Counted from the stretch's first letter, positions 9,900-19,084 are shown. The stretch is DNA of 64,000 nucleotides from JACKBC01 sp041391125 (GCA_041391125.1 JAWKON010000025.1:1-64000), one strand, 5' to 3'. Notes: generated by a model not told the origin, from the letters alone. Made by a program: numbers and translations.

Positions 9900-10355
9900 A
9901 TGTTGCTAACCGTCGAAAAAGTAATCGTGTTGAAAAGCGTCGAAATCTTTGCCCATACGCCCGCAGAAATTCTGGTCGAAATTGCCGGCTTGCTCAAGGA
10001 AATCGAAGCGCCGCCCGCCACCACCATTTTCAGCCAGGGCGAGCGCGGCGACAGCATGTATATTATTACCGAGGGCGAAGTGGAGGCGCTGGATGGCGAG
10101 CAGGCCTTTACCCGCATGGGCGAGCGCCAGGTTTTTGGCGAGATGGCCCTGCTGGATGGCGAGCCGCGCACCGCCACCATCCGCACCACCAAAACCAGCC
10201 GGCTGCTGCGCCTCGAACAAGAACCCTTCTACGAGCTGATGGATGATCGCATCGAAATCGCCCGCGGCATCATCAAGGTGCTGATCCAGCGGCTGCGCGC
10301 CCGAACGCACGAGGTGAACCAGTTGCAGGCGGAACTACAGGCGCTGAAACTGTAG
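9900..10355 (+). CDS. Single-domain cyclic-nucleotide-binding (CRP-like) protein
   Basis: This 151-residue protein is almost entirely one cNMP-binding beta-roll. It has the glycine pattern SQGERGDSMYIITEGEV, the phosphate-binding cassette core RQVFGEMALLDGEPRTATI, and a C-helix ending in a Gln/Leu-rich tail. No DNA-binding helix-turn-helix follows, so it is not a full CRP/FNR regulator. A GAAGAGGA ribosome site sits just upstream of the ATG. It follows the translocase/HEAT gene in the same direction and converges on an adenylate-cyclase-like gene. Inference: a detached regulatory domain for the upstream membrane protein. The Arg and Glu of the cassette are present, so binding of cAMP or cGMP is plausible. 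Confidence 0.85.
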   Translation: MLLTVEKVIVLKSVEIFAHTPAEILVEIAGLLKEIEAPPATTIFSQGERGDSMYIITEGEVEALDGEQAFTRMGERQVFGEMALLDGEPRTATIRTTKTSRLLRLEQEPFYELMDDRIEIARGIIKVLIQRLRARTHEVNQLQAELQALKL

Positions 10356-10362
10356 CGTGCCA

Positions 10363-10470
10363 CAGAATGAATTCTGCGTCTGATACGGGAAACCGGTTAA
10401 AACCGGTTGGTCGCCGCGACCTGAACGTGCTTTAGCACGTTTGCCGTAGCAGGCTGGGAATTCATTCCTT
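10363..10470. repeat. Composite palindromic repeat (GAATTCATTC / AACCGGTT type)
   Basis: It begins with the 14-bp palindrome CAGAATGAATTCTG (10363-10376), followed by GCGTCTG, an AACCGGTTAAAACCGGTT double palindrome, a CGTGCTTTAGCACG hairpin, and a closing GAATTCATTCC. A related element at 42526-42608 shares the sequence order ATTCATTC-GCGTCTG-AACCGG and the CCGTAGCAG segment. It directly follows the stop codon of the cNMP gene. Confidence 0.65.
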
Positions 10471-10491
10471 GCCCCCATACAAGCGATAGAC

Positions 10492-10628
10492 GAGCGAACG
10501 GCGGTTGAGTAGGCTGCGGTAGTTTGCAGCCCTGGGAGCACAGCGGCTGTATCTAAACCAGAGTGAGCGGGTCGCCCCGCTTTGGTTTCGATACGGCCCA
10601 AACTGCCGGGCCTACTCAACCGCCGCTA
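10492..10628. repeat. Dispersed palindrome family (GAGCGAACGG...CTACTCAACCGC), copy 1
   Basis: The left arm reads GAGCGAACGGCGGTTGAGTAGG. Inner arms carry GTATCTAAACCA and TGGTTTCGATAC, and the right arm CCTACTCAACCGCCGCT closes the palindrome. Copies are at 28607-28737 and 50720-50838. The arms are better conserved than the loops, as expected for an element maintained for its fold. No ORF is inside. The copy separates the cNMP gene from the convergent cyclase gene. Confidence 0.75.
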
Positions 10629-10643
10629 GTATGCTATGCCGCG

Positions 10644-12911
10644 CTAGCCACTCCCCAACGCCTCCGCCACGGCATCTTCCAACGTCAGCGCCCGCCCGCT
10701 TTCCCAGGCCGCGGCGGCGCCCGCGCCCAAGGCCTGCCGCGCCGGCTCCAGCGCTTGATCCAACTGCGTTTGTTCGGCGGGTGAGAGGGGGGTTTGGAGC
10801 TGGTCGCGCAGGGCGGCGGCGGCGCCGGCCAGCCGCAGGGCGCGGACGGACTCCCCTTGCAGCGAGAGCAGGCCGCCCATGCTCTCCAGCAGATAGGCCA
10901 GCGAGCGCCGGTCGCCCAGGCCGCGGTAAATTTGCAGGCTTTCCTGATAGAGCGGATAGGCGGCTTGATAATCCCCCTGGGCGCGCAGCACATTGCCCAG
11001 CGTCAGCACCGTGTTGCCCAGCGACCAGCGGTCGCCAATGGCGCGGTAAATGGTGACCGCTTCCTCCAAATAGGGGTGGGCGGCGGCGTATTGCTCCTGC
11101 ATGAGCGCCAGTTCGCCCAGATTGTTGAGCGAATTGGCCACGCCCCACTGATCGCCCAACGTGCGGCGGATGGCCAGGCTCTCGGCAAAAAGCTGGCCGG
11201 ACTGCGCCAGGTCGCCCTGGTTGGCCACGGCAATGGCCAGATCGCTCAGCGTGTTGGCCACCTGCGATTGATCATCCAGGCGGCGGCGGATGGCCAGCCC
11301 TTGCGTATAGCGGTCGTGCGCCGCCGCATAATCGCCGCGATAGAGCGCCAGCGAACCGGCGCAGACCAGTGCTTTGGCCACGCCCGCTTCATCACCAATC
11401 TGTTCGGCAATGGTTTGCGCCGCCCCAAAACAGGCCGCCGCCTCTTCATATTGGCTCTGCTTACGATGCAATTCGCCCTGCGCTATCTGACATTGGGCCA
11501 CCAAAGCACGATCTTGCTCCTGTGTGGCCAGAGTCAGGGCGGCTTGGAAGTGCTCTTCGGCTGCGGCATAGCGCCCCACCGTGTCTTCAATTTGGCCCAA
11601 CTTTAGCTGCACCGCCCCCTGTTTGGAAGTGGGCAAAATGATCAGCAGACGCCTGAAATAGTCCAGCGCCACGGCATTGGCATATTCGTTCTGGGCTGCT
11701 TCGCCGGCCAGCCATAAATAGTGCCGCTGCTTCGCGGCATTGGCGCTGCGGTCATAATGATAGGCCAGCAGATCTAGATATTGGTCGATGGCGTCGGGAT
11801 AGGTCTGCTCAATAAATTCCCCGATCTGTTCGTGCAAGACGCTCTTGAGCGCGTGCGGCAAGCTTTCATAGGTCACGCTCTGGGTGATCACCTGGCGGAA
11901 GCGATAGACCAGTTCCGGCGCCGTTGGTTCGCTGAGCAGCAGATCGCGCTGGTGCAGCAATTCCAAATCGCCGCGGATGCGGCTGGCGTCGCCCAGCTCC
12001 GGATAGACGCCGGCCAGCCAGGCCGCCCGAAAGAGCCTGCCTATGACGCTGGCCACCTTGAGCGTAATCTTCTGGCTTTCGCTAAACTGATCGAGCAGAC
12101 TCAGCGTCAGCCGTTGCAGGCTGTCCGGCAATTCCACCTGCGCCAGCGCCGCGCTGTCCTGAAAATCGACCCCACGCGTGTGCAGATAGGTGAGCAATTC
12201 CTCCAAATAGAACGGGTTGCCCTCGGCCTGGGTCGTTACCAAATCCACCAGTTGGGACGGCAGCGGCGTCGCCCGCCCCAACAACTGCGCCACCTTGCGG
12301 GCCATAAAGTCAGCGGCTTCGGCAGGCGTCAACGGCGCCAACTGCACTTCGGCATAGTGGGCCAAGGCGCGGGCCTGGTCGGCGCGCAGCCGCGTCTCAT
12401 GCTGCTGCAGGCGCGAGGCAAAAACGAGTAGCACCGGCAGATCCACAATGGCGGGGGCAATCGCCTCCCAAAGTTCGTACGAAAGAGGATCCACCCATTG
12501 CGCAGCTTCCAGCACGATCAGCAGCGGCTGTTGCTGCGCAAATGCCCGCAAACAGTCGACCAGCAGCTCCTCCAGCAGCGTTTTGCGCAAACGCGGGCTC
12601 AACGCGCTGGTAAATGCATTTTCGGGGATGGCCAAATTGAGCACCGGCCCCAGCAGCGGCGCCCGCGTGGGGAAGGTGGCGTGGATTGCGGCCAGGCCAT
12701 CGGTCAGCGCCGCCAACTGTTGGGCCGTGGACCATCCGCCATCAATGCCAAAGAGCCCGCGCCAGATCGGCTGCCAAACCAGATAGCTGCTGTTGGCGCC
12801 ATAGGATTCACATTCGCCGCCATATAGCGCAAATCCCTGTGCCGCGCCCAAACGCAAAATCTCGGCTGCCAGCCGCGACTTGCCCAGACCCGGCTCGCCG
12901 CGGATGCCCAA
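10644..12911 (-). CDS. sAC-like adenylate cyclase, C-terminal part: ATPase plus TPR region (same gene as 12912-14326)
   Basis: This frame holds the ATPase and tetratricopeptide half of a protein whose cyclase half lies upstream in other frames. The P-loop GEPGLGKS is at residues 5-12, followed by a STAND-type ATPase core (LLIVLEAAQWVDPLSYELW as Walker B region). From about residue 400 come TPR units of about 40 residues (YRGDYAAAHDRYTQGLAIRR, DLAQSGQLFAESLAIRR and so on). The order cyclase-cyclase-ATPase-TPR is that of soluble adenylyl cyclase (ADCY10) and its bacterial relatives. The first Met is internal: the break with the upstream part lies near 12912-12930 and is best explained by an indel. 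Inference: it makes cAMP in response to a signal sensed by the ATPase/TPR part. Confidence 0.75.
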   Translation of the reverse strand: MGIRGEPGLGKSRLAAEILRLGAAQGFALYGGECESYGANSSYLVWQPIWRGLFGIDGGWSTAQQLAALTDGLAAIHATFPTRAPLLGPVLNLAIPENAFTSALSPRLRKTLLEELLVDCLRAFAQQQPLLIVLEAAQWVDPLSYELWEAIAPAIVDLPVLLVFASRLQQHETRLRADQARALAHYAEVQLAPLTPAEAADFMARKVAQLLGRATPLPSQLVDLVTTQAEGNPFYLEELLTYLHTRGVDFQDSAALAQVELPDSLQRLTLSLLDQFSESQKITLKVASVIGRLFRAAWLAGVYPELGDASRIRGDLELLHQRDLLLSEPTAPELVYRFRQVITQSVTYESLPHALKSVLHEQIGEFIEQTYPDAIDQYLDLLAYHYDRSANAAKQRHYLWLAGEAAQNEYANAVALDYFRRLLIILPTSKQGAVQLKLGQIEDTVGRYAAAEEHFQAALTLATQEQDRALVAQCQIAQGELHRKQSQYEEAAACFGAAQTIAEQIGDEAGVAKALVCAGSLALYRGDYAAAHDRYTQGLAIRRRLDDQSQVANTLSDLAIAVANQGDLAQSGQLFAESLAIRRTLGDQWGVANSLNNLGELALMQEQYAAAHPYLEEAVTIYRAIGDRWSLGNTVLTLGNVLRAQGDYQAAYPLYQESLQIYRGLGDRRSLAYLLESMGGLLSLQGESVRALRLAGAAAALRDQLQTPLSPAEQTQLDQALEPARQALGAGAAAAWESGRALTLEDAVAEALGSG

Positions 12912-14326
12912 GAGCTGGCGCGGCCGGCCGCGGCCAGCGCCAGTTTGGCGGCAGCCTCGTTCAACGCATCTTGACGACCGATCATGGGCAGCGCATAGGC
13001 GGGGACCACCAATTGACCGCTGCGCGCCTCCTGCACGCCGGTCACAGCAAAGATGACGGCAGGCTCACTTTTGCCTTTGGCACGAATGAGGCAGATTTTC
13101 CAACATAGCGCGGGCTCAACGAGCGGCGCGCCGCCTCGCTCATCACAGTTTGGCCCGGCTGGGCCGCCATCATCAGCCGGGCGGCCATGTTGACCTCGTC
13201 GCCCAGCACGCCATAGGTGCGGTGATGGGTTCCGCCATAGCGCCGGCACTTGCGTTGCCCCTGGCTAATGCCAATTTGGATCGGCTCAATATAGGCGAGG
13301 TTTTCCGGCGGCGCCTGCAAAAGCAGGGCGGCGGCGGCGGCGCGGTCGGCGTTGTCCTCATGGGCCAGCGGCGCGCCAAAGTTGATATATAAATAGCTGC
13401 CCTTGTCGCCAATATTGAGGTCGATCAGCGTGCCTTCGTAGCGGGCCACAATGCCCTGCACCCAGCGGATATAAGCATCTAATTTTCCACCGGCCGTATC
13501 GTCATTGTCGTAATCGATGCCGGTAAAGCGTACAAAGAGGGCCACCGTGGGCCGCAATTCGGCCAGAAAGTTGCCCAGCCCGCGCCGCAGCCGTTCATAG
13601 ACTTGGGGCAGCAGCCAGACCCGCACCTGCTCATCGGGCAGGCGGGCTGCATCCAAAATAGGCCAGGGCGCCGCCAATGCCGCCGCGGCATGGGGCGGGG
13701 CGAACCCCTGCACAACCGCAACGGTCTGATCGTTCACTTCATCGTAACGCTGCTCGCTGACCCGCAGCCGGTCGGCCAGGCGCGCCAGCAGTTCGCCATC
13801 GATAACCACCTCGCCGCGCTGCGCCTGATGTTCGGCATTGGCCAGCCGCACCAAAGTCTCGCCGGCCAATGCATCGATGACGCGCTGTGCCGGGTCGCCC
13901 ACGGTAAAACGGCGCGCCGGTCCCACCGCCACCGCCGCCTTCATGGCCAGCGCCACCGTGCTGCCGGAAGCAGTGGTGACGGCGGCATAAGGCTGCATGG
14001 CTTGCTGCATGGCCAGGGCGCAGGCCACGGCGCGCGCCGTCGTCGCCATCGATCCAGCAGGTAATGGCGTCGCCAGCAAAAGCAATCACGCTGCCGCCGT
14101 AGCGGTGCAGCTCGTCGATGACAGCGTCGTAGACCAGGTTCAGATAGCGCGTCAATTCTTCGGCGCCGCGTTGCCGGCCCAGTTCGCGCACCAGCGTCTC
14201 GGTTAGCGGCGTAAAGCCAGGGTGTCCACAAAGGGCGCAGTAGCCCTGCGTGCGGTCGGCCAATGGGTGGCCGCCGGCCAGGGGCAAAGCGGCGGTCATG
14301 GCCAGATAGGTAATTGAATCGTCCAT
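12912..14326 (-). CDS. sAC-like adenylate cyclase, N-terminal tandem cyclase domains (frameshifted)
   Basis: The likely start is the ATG at 14326. The coding frame changes near 14050 (inside the first cyclase domain), near 13080 (start of the ATPase linker) and near 12920. The first domain contains HPGFTPLTE and GGSVIAFAGDAI, the usual class III cyclase positions; the second metal-binding Asp (AGD) is present, but the first is not obvious because a Gly/His replaces the usual Asp-Ile. The second domain has LRPTVALFVRFTGIDYDND and TYGVLGDEVNMAARLM, the latter matching the conserved GDxVNxAARL motif. One active site made from two unequal halves is known for soluble adenylyl cyclases. Whether the gene is dead or only mis-sequenced cannot be decided here. 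Confidence 0.65.
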
Positions 14327-14369
14327 ATTGGAAAAAGAAGTGGTTGCCAGGAGCGGAGCCCGCTCCTCC

Positions 14370-14422
14370 CCCTGGCCTCCTCCACTTGTGGAGAGGAGGG
14401 GGAAGGACGTACGAAGTACGTC
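14370..14422. repeat. Two intergenic hairpins (CCTCCTCCAC stem and GACGTAC palindrome)
   Basis: A CCTCCTCCAC/GTGGAGAGGAGG imperfect stem (14376-14399) is followed by GACGTAC-gaa-GTACGTC (14406-14422). They lie between the serine hydrolase stop and the cyclase start, both on the minus strand. The first belongs to the same C/T-rich hairpin type as 15856-15885 and the insertion at 25484-25655. Confidence 0.6.
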
Positions 14423-14467
14423 AAGGGAGAGGAGAGGCCATGCCGCGCCATGAGAACAACAGGAAAT

Positions 14468-15826
14468 CTATACTTTCATATTCGTATGTTCAAACTGAAT
14501 GCCCCACACCCGGCCATTCGACAGCTCAAATCCGGCAATCGCGTCATCCGCCGTCCGGTCAAACACGAGCTTGCGGTCGCCTTCATCCTGGAATTGATCG
14601 GTGGCTGTGGATTGCAGTGGAATGGACTCTTGCCCTCTGAAACTTAGGGATAATTGGCCAGCGTTGGCGGTCAGCCTGTAAGTTGCGTCAAGCTCGGGGC
14701 TGAAATATGCACCCGTATATGCGGACAGCGCGGTCGCGTCTAGCTGAATGGTTGCCGGCGCGGGTGCAGCATCGTCGGCTGGCGGGGCGTCGCCGGCATC
14801 GCCTAAATGGTCGACCAATATCAGATCGGCCACGCGTTTGATCATGGCGTGGGGGTCGAAGCTGGTCAGGTTGGCGAGGCAGATGATGGTGCAGCGCTGG
14901 TCGGGGAAGCGGAACATCTGCGTGCGGGCGCCATTGAGCCCACCGCCATGGGCGATGATGGGCAGGCCGCGGTACGTAGCGTGATCCAGGCCAAAGGCGT
15001 ACGTATGCGGCGCGCCGTCGCTCAATGACGCCGTGCTGTACATCCGGTCGATCAGCGCCGGCGAGCCTTGGCCCAACCGATTGGCGTAAAAATTGGCGTC
15101 CCAGCGCGCCAGGTCCGCCACGGTGGAATAGAGCCCGCCGTCGCCCACCACCTGCAAGTTGTGATATTCGTTGATAAAGCCGTCGCCATTGGGTGCGGGC
15201 GCATAGCCGCTGACCCGATGGGGGATGATCTGCTGGTGGTCTTCTTTGAAAACGGTGTGCATCATGCCCAGCGGGCCAAATATCTGTTCCTGCGCAAAGG
15301 CGCCCAAGGACTTGCCCGTGACCCGCTTGACAATGAGCGACAGCAGCACGTAGCCTGTGTTGCTGTACAGATAGCGCGTACCGGGCGCAAAGTTGAGCGC
15401 CTTTTGCCGGCTCACTTGGGCCAAAAAGTCGGCCTCGGTCCACACATCCTCCATGCGCTTGCCCGCCATAAAGCCCAGGTCCAAATAGTCGCGCAGGCCG
15501 CTGGTGTGGCGGATCATCTGCTCGATGGTGATCGGCGTTCCATAATCCGGCACTTCCGGCACATAGGTGCGCACATCATCGGTCAGCTTTATCCGTCCCG
15601 CCTCAGCCAGCAGCGCCATGGTCATGGCCGTAAACTGCTTGGAGACCGACGCCAGATAGAAAGCCGAATCCGTTGTAATCGGTGCGCCCAGTTCCAAATT
15701 GGCCATGCCGTATCCTTGCGCATAAACCAACTCCCCATCCTGCACCACCCCCAACGCACACCCCGGCGAAGCAGGCGTATCCCACGCCGCAAAAAGTGCA
15801 TCAATCTGTTCAGCCTGTAGAAACAT
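14468..15826 (-). CDS. Serine beta-lactamase-like hydrolase (class C / DD-peptidase family)
   Basis: The penicillin-binding/beta-lactamase fold is shown by the three classical motifs: SVSK (S60xxK63), YSN (Y154-S-N156) and HGG near residue 285 (IAHGGGLNG). Length, about 452 residues, fits the beta-lactamase-family serine hydrolases with a short C-terminal beta domain. I chose the ATG at 15826. The frame stays open for 35 more codons, but these run through the palindromic repeat at 15856-15885 and code low-complexity sequence. No signal peptide is visible with this start. These enzymes may be peptidases, esterases or beta-lactamases; the motifs do not tell which. The gene is downstream of the YqeY-like gene on the same strand. 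Confidence 0.85.
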   Translation of the reverse strand: MFLQAEQIDALFAAWDTPASPGCALGVVQDGELVYAQGYGMANLELGAPITTDSAFYLASVSKQFTAMTMALLAEAGRIKLTDDVRTYVPEVPDYGTPITIEQMIRHTSGLRDYLDLGFMAGKRMEDVWTEADFLAQVSRQKALNFAPGTRYLYSNTGYVLLSLIVKRVTGKSLGAFAQEQIFGPLGMMHTVFKEDHQQIIPHRVSGYAPAPNGDGFINEYHNLQVVGDGGLYSTVADLARWDANFYANRLGQGSPALIDRMYSTASLSDGAPHTYAFGLDHATYRGLPIIAHGGGLNGARTQMFRFPDQRCTIICLANLTSFDPHAMIKRVADLILVDHLGDAGDAPPADDAAPAPATIQLDATALSAYTGAYFSPELDATYRLTANAGQLSLSFRGQESIPLQSTATDQFQDEGDRKLVFDRTADDAIAGFELSNGRVWGIQFEHTNMKV

Positions 15827-15855
15827 TTTAACAACCTTATTCACAATCACATCTC

Positions 15856-15885
15856 CCCCTCCTCTCCAAATTTGGAGAGGAGGGG
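15856..15885. repeat. Perfect 30-bp palindrome between serine hydrolase and YqeY genes
   Basis: CCCCTCCTCTCCAAA is followed immediately by its exact reverse complement. The hairpin lies in the 76-base gap between two minus-strand genes and may work as a terminator or processing site, although no T-run follows it. Confidence 0.75.
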
Positions 15886-15902
15886 TCCGGGGGGAGGAGC
15901 TG

Positions 15903-16241
15903 CTAACTACCCTCCCCCAAATAGCCCGCAATCAAATCCGCCACCCGCGCCAAGCGCGCCGCCTCATCCGCCAATCCTAAACTTGCATACTTCACACTGG
16001 CCGCCCGCCGCTCATCAACCTCGCGCTGGATAATCTGGCGGGTATCCTCTGCCGACAACTCCTTGCGCGGAACCTCAGTGCGTTGCCCCATTACCGGCTC
16101 TGCCCAAGCCGCTTGTTCAACCGGCACTGCCTCGGCATTATCAATGGCGGCCAGCACCGCGCGCAGCCCGTCCACCGCTTCCGGCTGGCGCGCCTTCATG
16201 GCGCGGGTCAGATCGGCCTTCATCTTTTCACGAATCTGCAT
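15903..16241 (-). CDS. GatB/YqeY domain protein
   Basis: This protein of about 112 residues is the free-standing YqeY domain: MQIREKMKADLTRAMKARQ at the start, then AVLAAIDNAE, SAEDTRQIIQREVDERR and a C-terminal helix ending LIAGYLGEGS. The domain also forms the tail of GatB, which contacts tRNA in the amidotransferase that makes Gln-tRNA and Asn-tRNA; the function of the stand-alone form is not settled. The start was set at 16241 because AAAGGA lies at good distance upstream and family members begin at this Met. The open frame extends 15 codons further without support. Confidence 0.85.
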   Translation of the reverse strand: MQIREKMKADLTRAMKARQPEAVDGLRAVLAAIDNAEAVPVEQAAWAEPVMGQRTEVPRKELSAEDTRQIIQREVDERRAASVKYASLGLADEAARLARVADLIAGYLGEGS

Positions 16242-16510
16242 TCTATAAATCCTTTCCAAAAGCCCATTGCTGACCGCATTATACATGCTCGGTTACGAAG
16301 TGCGCATTTTTGCAGCGTATGGCATTGTGCATTTGTGGCGCATTGGCCATCTGCCGTATGCTGTATGGATCATGTTTCAGTCAAACACCTCCCTGTACGA
16401 TTGAACAGGGGCGCGTTGCCCGAACGATCAATGCGATGAGCGCACGTATTTGATAAAGTAATGCGTAGTCAATGTCGTTTAGTTAAGCGTTATTGCGCCA
16501 AAGTAACCAG

Positions 16511-16626
16511 TTTTCAGTGCTCAGTTTGCAGTGGATGCTTCGCAACTGACAACTGAAAACTGAAAACTGACTACTGACTACTGACTACTGAAAACTGACT
16601 ACTGAAAACTGAGTACTGATGACTGC
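16511..16626. repeat. Heptamer array (W-ACTGA-M units) with opposing arm
   Basis: About twelve 7-base units of the form aACTGAc / tACTGAc / aACTGAa follow each other (16543-16626). A short opposing arm (ttttcagtgctcagtttgcagt, 16511-16532) reads as the reverse complement of the same heptamers, so the region can fold into a long hairpin. It fills the middle of the gap between the YqeY start and the SDR start (16242-16719). The rest of that gap shows no gene or clear promoter. Confidence 0.85.
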
Positions 16627-16719
16627 TAACTTAATCACATTGAATACGTATTAGTCGACATGACTCCTGGATTTTTGGCGCATCATGGAGCAAACGGAGA
16701 GAGAGGAGCAGAAAACAGC

Positions 16720-17448
16720 ATGGCCAATATCTTAATTACCGGCGGCAGCCGTGGGCTGGGACACGGCTTTGCGCTGGGCGTACCCGATGCCGGCGATACG
16801 GTGTGGCTGGTCTCGCGCGGGCGCCCGCAAAGTTTGGACAAACAAGACGGCGTCACCCGTCACTGGATCGAGGCCGATCTGGCTGAACCGGCGGCGAGCA
16901 CAACAATTGCAGCCGCATTAAGTGACCGTCCGCTGGACCTTTTGCTTTATAACGCGGGCATTTGGGAGCACAATGCGTTTAGCGACGGCTATGATTTTGG
17001 CGCCGTCGATCTGCTGGAGACGCAGCAGATCATCAACGTCAATTTGGTTTCCATGCTGGCCTGCATCCGGGCGCTGCTGCCCAATCTGCGCCAAGCAGCG
17101 GCGGGCAAAATTGTGCTCATTGGCTCCACCTCCGGCCTGGAAAACAACCGCCAGCCAGAGGTTGCCTATAATGCCAGCAAGTTTGGCGTGCGCGGGCTGG
17201 CGCAGGCGCTGCGTCAATCGCTGCGCCTCGAAAATATTGCCATCACCTGCCTTAATCCGGGCAGCATTTGTGCCGGCGGCTCCGCCCCCGCCTATGAACT
17301 GGGCCGCGACGCCGTGACCAGCCGCTACGGCAACGCTCTGCTGCCCATGCACGATCTGGTGGCGCTGGTGCGCTGCGTCATGCAGCTTTCGACGGCGGCC
17401 AATGTGGCGGAGATCACTGTGCCGGCCATGGGGGATGGGCAGGCTTAG
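16720..17448 (+). CDS. Short-chain dehydrogenase/reductase (SDR)
   Basis: The 242-residue protein has the SDR signature: N-terminal nucleotide motif GGSRGLGHG, NAG at the end of beta-4 (LLYNAGIWE), the active-site Ser in GSTSG and the catalytic Tyr/Lys pair in YNASK. The Met at 16720 is preferred because GAGAGAGGAG lies just upstream and the Rossmann strand begins right after it. An upstream ATG at 16660 would add 20 unlike residues. No substrate can be read from the sequence. The gene stands alone between two heptamer arrays. Confidence 0.85.
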   Translation: MANILITGGSRGLGHGFALGVPDAGDTVWLVSRGRPQSLDKQDGVTRHWIEADLAEPAASTTIAAALSDRPLDLLLYNAGIWEHNAFSDGYDFGAVDLLETQQIINVNLVSMLACIRALLPNLRQAAAGKIVLIGSTSGLENNRQPEVAYNASKFGVRGLAQALRQSLRLENIAITCLNPGSICAGGSAPAYELGRDAVTSRYGNALLPMHDLVALVRCVMQLSTAANVAEITVPAMGDGQA

Positions 17449-17462
17449 TCAGGAGAATTGTA

Positions 17463-17571
17463 AATGGTGAACGGTGAATGGTGAATGGTAAACGCGGCCG
17501 GCTACGGATATTCCGTTCATTTACCATTCACCGTTGACAATTTACCATTTACAATTTCCTGTTCACCATTT
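17463..17571. repeat. Heptamer array (GGTGAAT / CACCATT) forming two opposing arms
   Basis: Left arm: ggtgaAc-ggtgaat-ggtgaat-ggtaaac (17467-17492). Right arm: accattcaccgttgac followed by more ccattta/ccattt units (17522-17571). The arms are complementary around a loop of about 25 bases. The following methyltransferase start codon overlaps the last unit, so a longer ORF beginning at 17485 only translates the repeat. Confidence 0.85.
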
Positions 17572-18117
17572 ATGAACCACACCGATCACGTCAACCTCTT
17601 ACAAAACGGTATCCCCACGCCCGGCGGCGTATGGGCCGATTTTGGCTCTGGGCGCGGCGCGTTTACGCTGGCGCTGGCGGAGTTGATCGGGCCGGATAGC
17701 GAAATCTATTCGGTGGATCAAGATGGCGGCGCGCTGCGTGCGCAAGAGCAGACCATGCGCCGTCAGTTTCCGCAGAACCAAGTCCACTATCGCACGGCTG
17801 ACTTTAGTCGCCCCCTGCCGAATACACCGCCGCCCCTGGACGGATTGGTGATGGCCAATGCGCTCCATTTTCAGCCGTATGCGGCGCAGGCGGGCGTGGT
17901 GGCGCAGCTCAAAAGTTATCTGCGACCGGGTGGTCGTTTCATTATTGTCGAATATGATGTGGACCGCGGCAACATGTGGGTTCCCTATCCGCTGGCCTAT
18001 CCCAGTTGGCAGAGGCTGGCGCATGCCGCCGGCTTTGCGCATACAAAACTCTTGGCGCGCAGGCCCAGCCGCTTCTTGCATGCCATCTATGCGGCGCTGA
18101 GCTGGTCGGACGATTAA
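17572..18117 (+). CDS. Class I SAM-dependent methyltransferase
   Basis: The 181-residue protein shows the SAM-binding motif I (WADFGSGRGAFTLALAE), the acidic end of beta-2 (YSVDQDGGAL), motif IV region (PLDGLVMANALHF) and the post-motif helix with LRPGGRFIIVEYD. This is the ubiE/Methyltransf_11/25 type of small-molecule methylase; the acceptor is unknown. I start at the ATG at 17572 (MNHTDHVN) because the extra 29 codons upstream are heptamer repeat. No clear ribosome site exists, since the repeat occupies that place, so translation may depend on how the repeat folds. Confidence 0.8.
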   Translation: MNHTDHVNLLQNGIPTPGGVWADFGSGRGAFTLALAELIGPDSEIYSVDQDGGALRAQEQTMRRQFPQNQVHYRTADFSRPLPNTPPPLDGLVMANALHFQPYAAQAGVVAQLKSYLRPGGRFIIVEYDVDRGNMWVPYPLAYPSWQRLAHAAGFAHTKLLARRPSRFLHAIYAALSWSDD

Positions 18118-18238
18118 AAGTGACGGCGCCAATTGGACTTCCCAACACATTCAAAATGGCCCTTGATTCGCAATCATTTTGGTGCTAAAGTTGCTATGAT
18201 ATTGAGCTCAATCGCAGAATAACCCCAAGGAAACCCAC

Positions 18239-19066
18239 ATGACAATCGTAACGCAGCATGAAAAAGCCAACCGTTTACGCGCCTTGCACGAGGGTCCGGG
18301 CGCTTTTGTGATTGCCAATGCCTGGGATGCTGGCTCAGTTCGCCTGTTGACGGGGATGGGCTTTCCGGCGCTGGCCACTTCCAGCGGCGCAGCGGCTGGC
18401 ATATTGGGCCGCCGCGATCATCAGATCAGCCGGGCGGAAGCATTGGCGCAGGCGCGCGGCATGGTCACGGCCACCGATTTGCCCATGTCGGCCGATTTGG
18501 AAAACGGCTTTGGCGATGCGCCAGAAATCGTGGCGGAAACCATTCGCCAGGCGGCGGCAGCCGGTCTGGTCGGCTGTTCGATTGAAGACGCCACCGCCAA
18601 TCCCAACCAGCCGCTATACGAGTTTACTTTAGCCGTCGAGCGCGTCACCGCGGCCGCGGAAGTGGCGCGGGCGCTGCCTTTCCCGTTTACGCTGACCGCC
18701 CGCGCCGAGAACTTTATCCGCGGCAACCCCGATCTGGATGATACGATCCGGCGGCTGCAAGCATTTGCCGCGGCTGGCGCCGATGTGCTCTTTGCGCCTG
18801 GTCTGCCGGATCTGGAGGCTGTGTGCGCGGTCTGTGCGGCGGTCGCTAAACCGGTCAATTTTATGGTGGGCATTCCCGGCAAGTCCTTTAGCGTGGCCGA
18901 ATTGGAGGCAGCCGGCGTGCGCCGCATCAGCCTGGCCACTTCGCTCTATCGCGCCGCCATGACCGGCCTGTTCAATGCCGCCCGCGAAGTCCAGGAGAGC
19001 GGCACATTTGGCTATCTGGAAAACAATTTACCTACGCCCGAATGGAACCGCTTTATGCAGGGCTAA
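18239..19066 (+). CDS. Isocitrate lyase / PEP mutase family enzyme
   Basis: The 275-residue TIM-barrel protein starts with the family pattern KANRLRALHEGPGAFVIANAWDAGS and has the substrate strand FPALATSSGA, metal ligands in LSADLENGFGDAPE, and SIEDATANP. This small branch of the ICL/PEPM superfamily includes carboxyphosphonoenolpyruvate and phosphonopyruvate enzymes and oxaloacetate or 2-methylisocitrate lyases. The CGxxCG-type loop of true isocitrate lyases is absent, so C-C lyase activity on isocitrate is unlikely. An AAGGAAA ribosome site precedes the ATG. The next gene begins 18 bases after its stop, so the two are probably co-transcribed. Confidence 0.85.
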   Translation: MTIVTQHEKANRLRALHEGPGAFVIANAWDAGSVRLLTGMGFPALATSSGAAAGILGRRDHQISRAEALAQARGMVTATDLPMSADLENGFGDAPEIVAETIRQAAAAGLVGCSIEDATANPNQPLYEFTLAVERVTAAAEVARALPFPFTLTARAENFIRGNPDLDDTIRRLQAFAAAGADVLFAPGLPDLEAVCAVCAAVAKPVNFMVGIPGKSFSVAELEAAGVRRISLATSLYRAAMTGLFNAAREVQESGTFGYLENNLPTPEWNRFMQG

Positions 19067-19084
19067 TTCACCCCGGAGATTTCC

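Noticed and set aside
15827..15931. N-terminal extension of the serine hydrolase
   Set aside because: The extra codons run through a perfect 30-bp palindrome and read as low-complexity sequence; the Met at 15826 is preferred.
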